DNA from: a virus
Length of the DNA: 29,327 nucleotides
Direction: 5' to 3' (one strand)
IMG/VR virus record: IMGVR_UViG_3300025853_000470
Coordinates: 1-29,327 of that record
Shown: positions 1-8,336 of the stretch, piece after piece
Layout of the letters: each line of letters starts with the position of its first letter
Numbering within the stretch: the first letter of the stretch is position 1
Translations under genes and position numbers: made by a program
The notes under the pieces: model-generated
What the model was told of the DNA's origin: nothing
The model's database searches: none
Seen by the model: the letters and a program-made list of their open reading frames with translations, nothing else

Positions 1-546
1 TTAGCTAATACCAATAGTTACATTGCCGCTGTAGAAACAAGAGAAGCAGCGCATACTGCTAATACTTTATTACATTTAGCTAATACCAATAGTTATATTG
101 CGACTAAAGTAAGTACATCTACCTTCAATTCCGCTTTAGCAAATACCAACTCTTATATTGCTACTAAAGCAAATATAACATCACCAACATTTACAGGAAC
201 CCCAGCAGCTCCTACAGCAGCGGCGGCGACCAATACAACTCAAATCGCTACTACAGCATTTGTTAGAACAGAAATTACAAATTTAGTAGACTCTGCACCA
301 AGCACTCTAGATACACTAAATGAGTTAGCAACAGCTTTAGGAGATGATCCTAACTTTGCTACTACTGTAACAAGTAGTATTGCTAGTAAATTTTCTTCAG
401 CCAATGTTACAATTACAGCAACACCAGGCGATGTAACAACATCATTAGGAACACTAACTCCAGATGATAGTATAGTAGCCAATCCAAACGGTTATTTAAC
501 GTTTAATATTGGTGGAACTAGTTATAAAGTACCTTATTTTACTTAA
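1..546 (+). CDS. Tail fibre-like structural protein, C-terminal part (5' end outside window)
   Basis: The frame is open from the first base and ends with TAA at 544-546 (181 residues seen). The N-terminal part shows three copies of the motif LANTNSYIA (near residues 1, 26 and 46), a degenerate repeat of the kind found in fibrous phage shafts. It is followed by SPTFTGTPAAPTA and TTQIATTAFV, a signature common in tail fibre and collar-like proteins, then TLDTLNELATALGDDPNF, also usual in fibre tails. No catalytic motif is visible. It lies immediately upstream of the prohead genes and is followed by a TATAAATA late promoter, so it is probably the last gene of a tail/fibre operon. The family is recognised from motifs; the exact role (long fibre, short fibre or decoration) is unknown. 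Confidence 0.75.
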   Translation, partial: LANTNSYIAAVETREAAHTANTLLHLANTNSYIATKVSTSTFNSALANTNSYIATKANITSPTFTGTPAAPTAAAATNTTQIATTAFVRTEITNLVDSAPSTLDTLNELATALGDDPNFATTVTSSIASKFSSANVTITATPGDVTTSLGTLTPDDSIVANPNGYLTFNIGGTSYKVPYFT

Positions 547-558
547 TATAATAAATAT

Positions 559-566
559 TATAAATA
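559..566 (+). promoter_or_regulatory. T4-type late promoter (TATAAATA)
   Basis: TATAAATA is an exact match to the T4 late -10 element recognised by the gp55 sigma factor, which this window encodes. It lies in the intergenic gap 19 bases before the first prohead gene start at 585. A related ATAATAAATA lies just upstream at 548-557. Confidence 0.7.
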
Positions 567-584
567 AATGAAAGGAGAATGACT

Positions 585-767
585 ATGGATGCACAAGACA
601 GTTTAAGTGATGCTTTACGGCATTTGGAAAACAACGAGACTTCTAAGTTTAGAGATATTATTAATGATGTTCTTGCATTCAAAACAAACGAAAAAATAGA
701 TTCAGAGAAAATGCGTATTGCATCTACTCTATACAGTTCCGAGGAAGATTCTTATGAAAACGCTTAA
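585..767 (+). CDS. Small acidic prohead-region protein, possibly gp67-like core protein
   Basis: Sixty residues, acidic, no cysteine and probably all-helical. The ATG at 585 is preferred over the one at 579 because the AAGGAG at 572-577 sits 7 bases from 585 but only 1 base from 579. In T4 the small core genes 67 and 68 lie just upstream of gene 21, and this gene has the same position and size class, which is the only basis for the suggestion. Its last codons overlap the start of the next gene (ATG at 754), implying translational coupling. No confident homology is claimed. Confidence 0.5.
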   Translation: MDAQDSLSDALRHLENNETSKFRDIINDVLAFKTNEKIDSEKMRIASTLYSSEEDSYENA

Positions 768-1779
768 ACAACTCAGAAAGATCCAAGAAGCTGGCGCTGA
801 CGATTATGTTGTCGATCCAGATGACGACGAAGAAGCACTAGAATATCAGCCTAGATCTGATGGTGAGATTGAGTTTGTTGATTTACACTCTGTTGAAGTA
901 AGCAATCATCCAGCTGCTCCAGAAGATCAACATGTAGCTAAGACATCACACAACAAACATAAAGGTGTTGAACATCCTGGTGAACCAGTAGTAAAACAAG
1001 GTACTTCTGGTGACGTAAAATTTGCTAAGTTTAGAGAGAAAATTACAAAAACACCTCTTCGTAAAGGTGATAAGAGACAGGGTGACTTCAAGGCAGGTTC
1101 TGTAAAAGAAGAAGTTGAACTTGATGAAGCCAAGAAAGTTACGAAGAAACAACTTCGTGATTTAGAAGATCGTAACGAACATGGTCTAGTTGCTCTAAAA
1201 CTTGCCCAGTCTTTTGGTACTCCTGCTGAAGTCAAGAAAATTCAAGACATCAATAAGCGACATGATATGAAAGGTCACATAGAGTATAAAGACCAAAAAG
1301 AAAGAGATGCTATTGCTAGTAAATATTGGAAAATGGCAGAAGAAGTTGAGTTTATTGATGAAGCAGAACAAGTAGTTACTCTACCAAAGGGAGTTGGTTT
1401 CTATGATACAACAAAATATCCTATTGGTGGTAAATTTGATAGAGTTACCGATTCAAATGGTTTAAAGGTCACAGTAAAAAGAAGATTTAAATTATACAAA
1501 GGAACCGATACTGAAGGTATGACTTCTGATGGTAAAAAGGTTGCTTTTCAAATGCGTTTAGCAAAAGAAGAAGTTGAGTTTATTGAAGAAGCAGTAAAAG
1601 CAGGAACAATTAAATTAGAGAACGGCAAGTCAGTAAAGGTAACAAAAGAAGATGCCGTTGCATTCAATGCTGTTCTCAAAGAATTAAATCCGGAAAATCG
1701 TAAGCGTATGGAAAGTGAAATGATGAAAGATGAAAAATCCTATAAAAATATGCTTACATTTGCAAAGAGGACAGTGTGA
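754..1779 (+). CDS. Prohead core-like protein with repeated processing-type motifs
   Basis: 341 residues, strongly charged, with K-rich and E-rich stretches. The start at ATG 754 is chosen because GAGGAAG at 741-747 is correctly spaced; longer alternatives lie inside the preceding gene. The sequence carries three related acidic blocks (EEVELDEAKK, EEVEFIDEAEQ, EEVEFIEEAVK). Each contains L/I-x-E-A, the T4 gp21 cleavage consensus, and the blocks split the protein into four segments. The block just upstream of gp21 in T4 encodes core proteins that are cut by gp21 to peptides, so an internal core component is a reasonable inference. It could alternatively be a virion protein of unrelated function. 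It overlaps the next gene by a base (GTGTGATG). Confidence 0.55.
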   Translation: MKTLKQLRKIQEAGADDYVVDPDDDEEALEYQPRSDGEIEFVDLHSVEVSNHPAAPEDQHVAKTSHNKHKGVEHPGEPVVKQGTSGDVKFAKFREKITKTPLRKGDKRQGDFKAGSVKEEVELDEAKKVTKKQLRDLEDRNEHGLVALKLAQSFGTPAEVKKIQDINKRHDMKGHIEYKDQKERDAIASKYWKMAEEVEFIDEAEQVVTLPKGVGFYDTTKYPIGGKFDRVTDSNGLKVTVKRRFKLYKGTDTEGMTSDGKKVAFQMRLAKEEVEFIEEAVKAGTIKLENGKSVKVTKEDAVAFNAVLKELNPENRKRMESEMMKDEKSYKNMLTFAKRTV

Positions 1780-2138
1780 TGCCAGTAACAAATAATCATA
1801 AAAAACCTGCTGGATATGTAGTTTTTAGAACTACTGCTACTGATGGTTTGAAACTTAATACAGCAAATGGTAAACAAGGAGCCAATGCTATTGGTGAGAC
1901 TGTTGGTGAAATGGTAATATCAGAAGTGATGTGGAGCGTAGATGGTACAAATAATTGGAACGTAAAAAGAGGTTCTAATACTGTCGCTGTATTTGCTGGT
2001 AGTGGATATCATGATTATCAAGCAAGTGGAATGCAATTAGAACTTAATGACGCACAAAGAACATCGAACGTAGATATTACACTTTCTGGTGGCAACGGCG
2101 TTATTATCTTAAAAATGCATAAGAAGTCAGGAGAATAA
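1779..2138 (+). CDS. Hypothetical virion-associated protein between core genes and gp21
   Basis: 119 residues with a beta-rich look (alternating hydrophobic pattern, many G, N and T) and an IILKMHK ending. The ATG at 1779 overlaps the previous stop; a GTG three bases earlier is also possible, and AAGAGG at 1765-1770 could serve either. It ends 1 base before gp21, with AGGAGAATAAT between. Its position inside the capsid operon suggests a small structural or decoration protein. I recognise no named family. Confidence 0.6.
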   Translation: MPVTNNHKKPAGYVVFRTTATDGLKLNTANGKQGANAIGETVGEMVISEVMWSVDGTNNWNVKRGSNTVAVFAGSGYHDYQASGMQLELNDAQRTSNVDITLSGGNGVIILKMHKKSGE

Positions 2139-2139
2139 T

Positions 2140-2784
2140 ATGAAACTCATCACGGAAGTACTTGACATCGGTTATGTGACCGAAGCCAATGAGAATGGTG
2201 AGAAAGATTTTTATATTGAAGGCATCTTTATGCAGGCCAACAAACAGAACCGTAATGGTCGTATCTATCCTACAGATATTCTTGAAAGAGAAATAAATAG
2301 ATATAACAAAGAATATGTAATGAAGAATCGTGCATTTGGTGAACTAGGTCATCCCAGTGGACCAACCATTAATCTTGAAAGAGTATCACATATGATTAAA
2401 GAACTTTACCAAGATGGAGATAACTTCATGGGTAAAGCGAAGATTATGGATTCACCTTACGGTAATATCGTAAAAAACTTAATCAAAGAGGGTGCCACTA
2501 TTGGTGTTTCATCAAGAGGTATGGGTACTCTTAAACAGAAAAATGGTGTCAATGAGGTACAAAAAGATTTTTATCTTGCTACCGCAGCCGACATCGTTGC
2601 AGATCCTTCCGCGCCAGATGCATTTGTTCAAGGTATTATGGAAGGGGTTGAATGGATTATGGAAGGTGGGAAGTGGACACAAAGATTTGTGGAGCGTTCT
2701 CAATATGATATCAAGAAAGCCAATAAAGCCGAACTTGAACAAACAAAATTGCGTATCTTCGAGGATTTCCTGAAGAAACTTTAA
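2140..2784 (+). CDS. 21: gp21 prohead core scaffold protease
   Basis: 214 residues, the size of T4 gp21, a serine protease of the herpesvirus-assemblin-like prohead protease class. Visible family landmarks are NRNGRIYP near residue 38, the GELGHPS histidine motif near residue 70 (catalytic His) and the GVSSRGMG serine motif near residue 124 (catalytic Ser). Near the C-terminus two I-M-E-G sites match the L/I-x-E cleavage rule and may be self-processing sites. The protease matures gp22, gp23 and core proteins inside the prohead. It lies directly before a late promoter and gp22, the standard T4 order. Confidence 0.95.
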   Translation: MKLITEVLDIGYVTEANENGEKDFYIEGIFMQANKQNRNGRIYPTDILEREINRYNKEYVMKNRAFGELGHPSGPTINLERVSHMIKELYQDGDNFMGKAKIMDSPYGNIVKNLIKEGATIGVSSRGMGTLKQKNGVNEVQKDFYLATAADIVADPSAPDAFVQGIMEGVEWIMEGGKWTQRFVERSQYDIKKANKAELEQTKLRIFEDFLKKL

Positions 2785-2800
2785 TGTAAATATGATAATT

Positions 2801-2808
2801 TATAAATA
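2801..2808 (+). promoter_or_regulatory. T4-type late promoter upstream of gp22
   Basis: An exact TATAAATA in the 50-base gap between gp21 and gp22, 27 bases before the gp22 ATG. It is expected to be read by host core polymerase with gp55. Confidence 0.75.
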
Positions 2809-2834
2809 ATTTAAAAACAAAAAGGAGCGTGTAA

Positions 2835-3902
2835 ATGTCCGATGAGAATCTAGAAGTTCTTGAAGACGACTCTGAAGATCTTCAGGAATTTAAAGCTTCA
2901 ATGGGCGATCCCTCAATGGTTGCAGATCCTGCACCAACGAAGGACTCCTCACGTCCTGCTGATAAGGACGCCGGAGAGAAAAAGCCTGTTGCTCAAGGAA
3001 ATTCACCCAAGACAAAGGTTGGCATGATTAATGCCATGATGACAAAAATGCATGGTATGAAGAAAGAAGATCTTTATGCTGCATATTCAAAGATGATGGG
3101 TGAAGAGACTGAAACAAACGAAGAAGATATCTTAGAAGATATTAAAACTTCAGAACCAATCACTGTAACAAGAGATGACATCGATCTAGAAGATGATGTT
3201 AAAGCTCTATTCGGCAACGAAGATCTTTCAGAAGAGTTTAAAAATAAAGCAACCACAATCTTTGAGGCTGCTGTAATCACTAAAATTAATGAAAAGCTCT
3301 CCGAACTATCAGAAAAGATTGAAGCCGATAATCTAATCGAATCTCAAAATAATCACGAAGACATGGTAGAAAAGATGGATTCCTATCTTGACTACGTAGT
3401 CGAACAGTGGGCCGATGAGAATCGTCTAGCTATGGAAAACGGTATTCGTACTGAGATCGCTGAAGAATTTATTGGCGGTCTAAAGAAACTTTTCGAAGAA
3501 TCTTATATTGATATTCCAGAAGATAAGGTAGATATTCTAGGCGATCTATCCGATCAGGTAGATGAACTAGAAGAAAGCCTTAACAAGGAAATCGAAAAAA
3601 ATGTTGAACTCAATGATAAAATTGAAGTTCTTGTTAAAGATTCTATCGTTTCAGAAATTTCCGAAGATCTAACTGTTGCAAATAAAGAGAAGTTTACTGA
3701 CTTAGCTTCTGCTGTTGAGTTTGTTTCAGAAGAAGACTATCGTGGTAAAGTTTCCATGATTAAGGAAAGTTACTTCGCTGATGAAGATAAGATTGAATCT
3801 ATTATTGACGAAGAAGAACCACTCGAAGAAGAGGTTCGTAAGAAGGTGACTGGAAGCATGGCACACTACGCCGCTGCTATTTCTAGAACTGTAAAGAAAT
3901 AA
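2835..3902 (+). CDS. 22: gp22 prohead core scaffolding protein
   Basis: 355 residues, very acidic, with long predicted coiled-coil stretches (roughly residues 150-280, rich in E, K, D and L). This is typical of the major scaffold of T4-like proheads. The N-terminal 60 residues are disordered-looking and rich in D, P and K. A motif IFEAA around residue 144 fits the gp21 cleavage rule, consistent with destruction of the scaffold during maturation. SD AAAGGAG and a late promoter precede it. The call rests on its position between gp21 and gp23 and on composition, since gp22 sequences diverge strongly. Confidence 0.85.
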   Translation: MSDENLEVLEDDSEDLQEFKASMGDPSMVADPAPTKDSSRPADKDAGEKKPVAQGNSPKTKVGMINAMMTKMHGMKKEDLYAAYSKMMGEETETNEEDILEDIKTSEPITVTRDDIDLEDDVKALFGNEDLSEEFKNKATTIFEAAVITKINEKLSELSEKIEADNLIESQNNHEDMVEKMDSYLDYVVEQWADENRLAMENGIRTEIAEEFIGGLKKLFEESYIDIPEDKVDILGDLSDQVDELEESLNKEIEKNVELNDKIEVLVKDSIVSEISEDLTVANKEKFTDLASAVEFVSEEDYRGKVSMIKESYFADEDKIESIIDEEEPLEEEVRKKVTGSMAHYAAAISRTVKK

Positions 3903-3910
3903 TGATTTCT

Positions 3911-3918
3911 AATAAATA
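3911..3918 (+). promoter_or_regulatory. Probable late promoter upstream of gp23 (AATAAATA)
   Basis: Seven of eight matches to TATAAATA in the gp22-gp23 gap, 33 bases before the gp23 start. Major capsid genes are normally preceded by strong late promoters; the single mismatch lowers certainty. Confidence 0.5.
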
Positions 3919-3950
3919 AAAATAATGGTACTAAAAAGGAGTTAATACCA

Positions 3951-5321
3951 ATGTTAAATGAAGAACTACTCAAGAAGTGGCAGCCAGTTCTTGAACATCC
4001 AGATCTCGGTGAGATCAAGGATCCTCATAAGCGTGCTGTCGTTGCTCAACTACTAGAAAACCAAGAGATTTCTGCCCGTGAGCAGGGTTTTGGTTCTGGC
4101 GGTTATCATTCACCAACACTACTAGGCGAAGCAGCACCAGTTAATGCTATGGGCGCTTCTTCTTCTACCGCTAGTGACGGTTCAGTCGATATTTTCGATC
4201 CTGTCCTCATTTCACTAGTTCGTCGCTCAATGCCAAATATGATCGCATACGATATCTGCGGTGTCCAGCCAATGACTGGTCCAACAGGTCTAATCTTCGC
4301 GATGCGTTCACGTTTCTCAACTCAAGGTGGCGACGAAGCCCTCTATAACGAAGCAGTAACCACATTTTCTGCCTCTGCTTCTGGTAATACTGCATCTCTC
4401 GGTGTTATTAACGACGCTGGTAATAATGCTCAATCTGGTAGCGATCCAACCGATCGTGCATCAGGTACTGGGTATACCGTCGGCACTGGCATGACCACCG
4501 CTGAAGCAGAAGCTCTCGGCGATGGTTCTACGAACGCATTCCAACAAATGGCTTTCTCAGTTGAGAAGGTCTCTGTAACTGCTGTATCTCGCGCCCTTAA
4601 AGCTGAGTACACCATGGAACTAGCCCAAGATCTAAAGGCTATTCACGGTCTAGACGCAGAAACAGAACTATCCAACATCCTATCTGCTGAAATCCTCGCT
4701 GAAATCAACCGCGAAGTAGTTCGTACAATCAACTATACCGCTACCGCAGGTGCTCAGGATAACGTAACAACCTCTGGTACTTTCAACCTAGACGTTGATG
4801 CAAACGGTCGCTGGTCAGTAGAACGCTTCAAGGGTCTAATCTACCAGATCGAGCGCGACGCTAACCAAATCGCCAAGTCAACCCGGCGTGGTAAGGGTAA
4901 CGTTCTAATCTGTGGTTCAGACGTAGCTTCTGCCCTACAGATGGCTGGTGTTCTTGATTACACTCCAGCACTCAGTTCCAACCTAAACGTAGACGATACA
5001 GGTAACACTTTCGCTGGTGTGCTACATGGTCGGGTCCGCGTTTATGTTGACCCATACTTCTCAAGCGCCTCTGGTGATCAGTACTACACCATTGGTTACA
5101 AGGGTTCAAGCGCATTTGATGCTGGTCTCTTCTACTGCCCATATGTTCCACTACAGATGGTTCGTGCAGTTGGCGAGAATACCTTCCAGCCAAAAATTGG
5201 ATTTAAGACTCGCTACGGCATCGTCGCTAATCCTTTTGCAACAACCGCTGCCGATGGTGCTATCTCTTTTGCGAAAAAGAATATCTACTATCGTACTGTT
5301 ACCGTTTCAAATCTTATGTAA
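3951..5321 (+). CDS. 23: gp23 major capsid protein
   Basis: 456 residues, HK97-fold major capsid protein of T4-like phages. Recognisable segments are the N-terminal LNEELLKKWQPVLE helix, ISLVRRSMPNMIAYDICGVQPM near residue 85, then GLIFAMRSRF, and the C-terminal FKTRYGIVANPF. The sequence TLLGEAAPVN contains L-G-E|A, with Glu60, matching gp21 processing after Glu65 in T4 gp23; the mature protein would start at Ala61. Codon use is less AT-biased here than in neighbours, with many C-ending codons, as usual for a highly expressed gene. SD AAAGGAG precedes it and a strong terminator follows. Confidence 0.98.
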   Translation: MLNEELLKKWQPVLEHPDLGEIKDPHKRAVVAQLLENQEISAREQGFGSGGYHSPTLLGEAAPVNAMGASSSTASDGSVDIFDPVLISLVRRSMPNMIAYDICGVQPMTGPTGLIFAMRSRFSTQGGDEALYNEAVTTFSASASGNTASLGVINDAGNNAQSGSDPTDRASGTGYTVGTGMTTAEAEALGDGSTNAFQQMAFSVEKVSVTAVSRALKAEYTMELAQDLKAIHGLDAETELSNILSAEILAEINREVVRTINYTATAGAQDNVTTSGTFNLDVDANGRWSVERFKGLIYQIERDANQIAKSTRRGKGNVLICGSDVASALQMAGVLDYTPALSSNLNVDDTGNTFAGVLHGRVRVYVDPYFSSASGDQYYTIGYKGSSAFDAGLFYCPYVPLQMVRAVGENTFQPKIGFKTRYGIVANPFATTAADGAISFAKKNIYYRTVTVSNLM

Positions 5322-5352
5322 TAATAAGATTGGGTTTAACCCAACGAGAACT

Positions 5353-5382
5353 AGAGGGGGGCTTCAGCTCCCCTCTTTTTTT
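5353..5382 (+). terminator. Rho-independent terminator after gp23
   Basis: A 10-bp stem (AGAGGGGGGC / GCTCCCCTCT, one G-T pair) with a TTCA tetraloop, followed by a run of seven T (5376-5382). A second smaller palindrome, TTGGGTTTAACCCAA, lies at 5330-5344 just after the gp23 stop. Together they should end capsid transcripts. The T run merges into the TATAAATA promoter of the next gene. Confidence 0.9.
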
Positions 5383-5389
5383 ATAAATA
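5382..5389 (+). promoter_or_regulatory. T4-type late promoter after the gp23 terminator
   Basis: Exact TATAAATA starting on the last T of the terminator tail, 30 bases upstream of the next gene. Terminator and promoter are abutted, so the tail gene is expressed independently of gp23. Confidence 0.75.
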
Positions 5390-5418
5390 AATAGTTGATA
5401 TTATAAAGGATACATTGT

Positions 5419-5922
5419 ATGGCAACTCCTGATAACAAAAACTTTTTAGGACAGACAGGTTTCAGATTGGTATTAGATAGAATACCAACAGTGTCATATT
5501 TTTCACAATCAGCTAGTATACCTCCAGTATCTATTGGTACTTCTAATCAAACCAATCCTTTTACTGATATTCCTCTTGCTGGAGAAAAAATTACATACTC
5601 TCCTTTTAACTTGACTTTTCGTGTAGACGAAGATATGATAAATTATCTAGAGATATATAATTGGTTAGTTGGATTAGGATCACCAGAAAATTTTGACCAA
5701 TATAAAAACTTTCAACAACTTAGCAGAAATCAGAGAAACGTATCTGATGCTACTTTATCAATTCTATCAAGTAAATATAATCCTAATCTTCGTGTAAAGT
5801 TTCAGAATATGTTTCCCGAATCTCTATCTGAACTTACATTCTCAACTACTGTTACTGATATTGATTATCTAGAAGCCACTGTTACTTTTAGATATACTCT
5901 TTACACAATAGAGTCTGTGTGA
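5419..5922 (+). CDS. Tail-tube-fold structural protein (gp19/gp54-like; gp3 position)
   Basis: 167 residues. It begins with GFRLVLDRIP and contains SASIPPVSIG and VDEDMINYLEIYNWLVGLG, features shared by T4-like tail tube and baseplate tube-initiator proteins: a beta sandwich with a conserved x-Y-x-x-I/L-x-x-W-L helix. In marine T4-like phages the slot between gp23 and uvsY often holds a small tail protein, sometimes annotated as gp3. So it is a virion tail component, but which one (tube, tube initiator or sheath terminator) is unresolved. It is under a late promoter, and its last bases overlap the -10 region of the uvsY promoter. Confidence 0.65.
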   Translation: MATPDNKNFLGQTGFRLVLDRIPTVSYFSQSASIPPVSIGTSNQTNPFTDIPLAGEKITYSPFNLTFRVDEDMINYLEIYNWLVGLGSPENFDQYKNFQQLSRNQRNVSDATLSILSSKYNPNLRVKFQNMFPESLSELTFSTTVTDIDYLEATVTFRYTLYTIESV

Positions 5923-5928
5923 TATAAT
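5900..5928 (+). promoter_or_regulatory. Sigma70-type promoter for uvsY-uvsW
   Basis: TTTACA (5900-5905), 17-base spacer, TATAAT (5923-5928), 31 bases before the uvsY start. It marks the switch from late to early/middle-type promoters. Confidence 0.65.
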
Positions 5929-5959
5929 ATATTTTTAATCGTGAAGAAGGATTTAAATC

Positions 5960-6400
5960 TTGAAAATTGAAGATATTGCCGAAGCTTGGAGAAAAGACGC
6001 TCCAATTGATAGTGTTGAACTAGATACAGAAAGTTTAAATATTCCCGTATTACATGCTAAGTATCTATCAATATTATATAAAGAAAGACTTAAACTCAAA
6101 AGTCTATTTTTAAAGAAAAAACAACTTGCCAAAACATTATCTGAATACTTCAGAGGTGATTTAAATAATCCTGAAGACTTAACTGAGATTGGTAGACAAC
6201 CCCAGTTAAAAACCATTTTGAAGGCTGATATAAATGATTATGTGGATTCAGATTCTGAAATGATTGAAATGAATTTAAAAATATCTATGCAACAAGAAAT
6301 TGTTGATGTTTTGGAAGAAATAATGAAGGGTATCAATGGAAGAAACTGGATTATTAGAAATAGTATCGAGTGGCGCCGCCTCACAAACTTCGGTCAGTGA
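5960..6400 (+). CDS. uvsY: UvsY recombination mediator protein
   Basis: 146 residues (T4 UvsY 137). UvsY loads UvsX on gp32-coated single-stranded DNA. Shared pattern with T4: an N-terminal LEDL-like helix (KIEDIAEAWRKDAPIDS), then the YLSILYKERLKLKSLFLKKKQ basic helix, an EYFRGD turn near 62, and LKTILKADIN, where T4 has MKTVLSADK. The start is TTG at 5960 with GAAGAAGG 9 bases upstream; no ATG fits. It overlaps uvsW by 65 bases in another frame, and uvsX lies in the same window. Confidence 0.88.
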   Translation: MKIEDIAEAWRKDAPIDSVELDTESLNIPVLHAKYLSILYKERLKLKSLFLKKKQLAKTLSEYFRGDLNNPEDLTEIGRQPQLKTILKADINDYVDSDSEMIEMNLKISMQQEIVDVLEEIMKGINGRNWIIRNSIEWRRLTNFGQ

Positions 6401-7844
6401 TATTGTTGTAAAAGAACATAATGAAGTCTTTGTAAGACTTGATTGCGAAAGAGGTATTGCTCAAGAGATACACGAACACTTCTCTTTCTATGTTCCTGGA
6501 TATCGCTTCATGCCAGCATACAAATCTCGTATGTGGAATGGTAAAATATATCTCTATAATCTGAATACCCAACAAATCTACAAAGGACTTCTAGAAGAAG
6601 TAAAGTCTTTCGCCAAGAATAGAAATTATTCTATTGATACACAAGACTCTGATGTATCTAATGAATTCTCCGCATTTGAGTGTGGTCAATTTGTAGAAAG
6701 ACTAAAACTAAAGATAACTCCCAGAGACTATCAGATTGATGGTTTTGTACACGCCGTAAGAAATAATCGGTGTTTACTACTATCACCAACTGGTTCTGGT
6801 AAGTCTCTGATGATATACATGTTATCTAGATTTTATCCCCATAAAAAACTTATCATTGTACCAACAATATCTTTGGTCCATCAAATGGCTAAAGACTTTG
6901 ATGACTATGGTAATAAATTAAATATTCGTATGATTACAGGTACGAGTAAAAAAGATTGGAAAGATAATATTACAGATGATGTGGTAATCACTACTTGGCA
7001 ATCAATCTATAAGATGCCTAAGACTTGGTTTCAACATTTTGGTGTAGTCATTGGTGACGAAGCACATTTATTCAAAGCAAAATCTCTTACATCAATTCTA
7101 GAAAAACTTCCTCATTGTAGATACAGATTTGGATTTACTGGAACATTAGATGGTTCTCAAACCCATCAATTAGTATTAGAAGGTCTATTTGGTCCAACCA
7201 AGTCTCTTGTAAAAACAAAAGATCTAATGGAGAATGATCAATTAGCAAAACTTCGTATTAAAATACTTGTATTAAAATATGATAAAGAAATTACAAAACA
7301 AGTATCTAAAATGAAGTATGCTGATGAGATGGACTTTATTGTTAGAAATCAAAAGAGAAATGAATTTATCAATAATCTAGCATTATCACTAGACGGCAAT
7401 ACTTTGATACTATTTCAATATGTAGAGAAACATGGAAAACAACTTTACGACATGATAAATAGTAAGGTTAAGAAAGGTCGTAAAGTTTTCTTTGTATTTG
7501 GTGGGACTGATGGTGAAACCCGTGAGTCTATTAGAGAGATTACTGAACGAGAAACGAATGCCATTATCATCGCATCGTATGGTACCTACTCCACAGGAAT
7601 TAATATCAAAGCACTACACAATATCATATTTGCTAGCCCATCTAAAAGCAAGATAAGAAATTTACAGTCTATTGGTAGAGGTTTAAGAGTATCAGATAAT
7701 AAAGATCAATGTACACTATTTGATATAGGTGATGATCTACAACACGGTAAGGAAGTCAACTATACTCTAAAACATCTATATGAAAGAGTTAAGATATATA
7801 ATCAAGAGAAATTTGAATATAAACTGTATAAGATTGGTATATGA
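6336..7844 (+). CDS. uvsW: UvsW RNA-DNA/DNA helicase
   Basis: 502 residues, SF2 helicase matching T4 UvsW in size and motif order. There is an N-terminal DNA-binding region containing YRFMPAYKSRMWNGKI, a Q-like segment TPRDYQIDGF near 132, Walker A SPTGSGKS near 150, DEAH (GDEAHLF) near 240, motif III FTGTLDGS, and C-lobe motifs IIIASYGTYSTGIN and QSIGRGLR. T4 UvsW resolves R-loops and stalled forks and switches replication from origin- to recombination-dependent. The ATG at 6336 has AAGGG 5 bases upstream but overlaps uvsY; a later start near 6400 cannot be excluded. Confidence 0.93.
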   Translation: MEETGLLEIVSSGAASQTSVSDIVVKEHNEVFVRLDCERGIAQEIHEHFSFYVPGYRFMPAYKSRMWNGKIYLYNLNTQQIYKGLLEEVKSFAKNRNYSIDTQDSDVSNEFSAFECGQFVERLKLKITPRDYQIDGFVHAVRNNRCLLLSPTGSGKSLMIYMLSRFYPHKKLIIVPTISLVHQMAKDFDDYGNKLNIRMITGTSKKDWKDNITDDVVITTWQSIYKMPKTWFQHFGVVIGDEAHLFKAKSLTSILEKLPHCRYRFGFTGTLDGSQTHQLVLEGLFGPTKSLVKTKDLMENDQLAKLRIKILVLKYDKEITKQVSKMKYADEMDFIVRNQKRNEFINNLALSLDGNTLILFQYVEKHGKQLYDMINSKVKKGRKVFFVFGGTDGETRESIREITERETNAIIIASYGTYSTGINIKALHNIIFASPSKSKIRNLQSIGRGLRVSDNKDQCTLFDIGDDLQHGKEVNYTLKHLYERVKIYNQEKFEYKLYKIGI

Positions 7845-7854
7845 GGAATAAAGA

Positions 7855-8208
7855 ATGATGATAACAGAAGACGATTTTGATAAAAACGATTCATATCGTA
7901 TTATACAGTTATCTACTGGCCAAGTGATTATTGGTAATTTCATTGCTTCTAGTAGTTCTGGTATCGTTCTTCGTGATCCTGTCTCAACAGAATGGACAGA
8001 AGATCATGTATTCTTTAACTTATATTTAAATGGTCTATCTAAATCTAGAAATTTCTTTTTTCCAGCACTTCATATTCTATCTATTGCTTATGTAGAACAA
8101 CATATCAAAGACTGTTATGATGAATATATAGAGAAGACTTTACCAGAGAAGATTGATTTACAGTTAGCGAATACTGATATCAAAGTAGATTCTGATACTG
8201 TTCATTGA
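7855..8208 (+). CDS. Sm-like (Hfq-fold) small phage protein
   Basis: 117 residues. The first ~75 residues show the LSm pattern YRIIQLSTGQVIIGNF...GIVLRDP...FFPALHILSI: a G-containing first strand pair and a final hydrophobic strand. Marine T4-like phages carry a family of such small proteins, one with a determined Sm-like structure, and the LSTGQ/IVLRDP wording matches that family. The tail (~40 residues) is acidic and probably disordered. It follows uvsW by 10 bases with SD GAGGAATAAAG. RNA binding or an Hfq-like role is inference only. Confidence 0.6.
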   Translation: MMITEDDFDKNDSYRIIQLSTGQVIIGNFIASSSSGIVLRDPVSTEWTEDHVFFNLYLNGLSKSRNFFFPALHILSIAYVEQHIKDCYDEYIEKTLPEKIDLQLANTDIKVDSDTVH

Positions 8209-8275
8209 TGGGTGACAATAAGAAGTATATACCCTGTCAACTACTATGTCAACAGAAAAATTAAAAATATTTTAG

Positions 8276-8304
8276 TTGACACCATTTTATTTTCAAAGTA
8301 TAAT
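8276..8304 (+). promoter_or_regulatory. Consensus sigma70-type promoter for gp55
   Basis: TTGACA (8276-8281), 17-base spacer, TATAAT (8299-8304), perfect in both boxes, 32 bases before the gp55 ATG. Two TGTCAAC copies at 8235 and 8248 upstream resemble inverted copies of the -35 region and could be a binding site or relics. Confidence 0.85.
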
Positions 8305-8336
8305 CAATATTATGTTTAGGAGTAAGGAGTTTTTCA

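Noticed and set aside
240-482. Minus-strand reading frame of 80 codons
   Set aside because: Antisense shadow of the tail fibre gene; no minus-strand gene is supported elsewhere.
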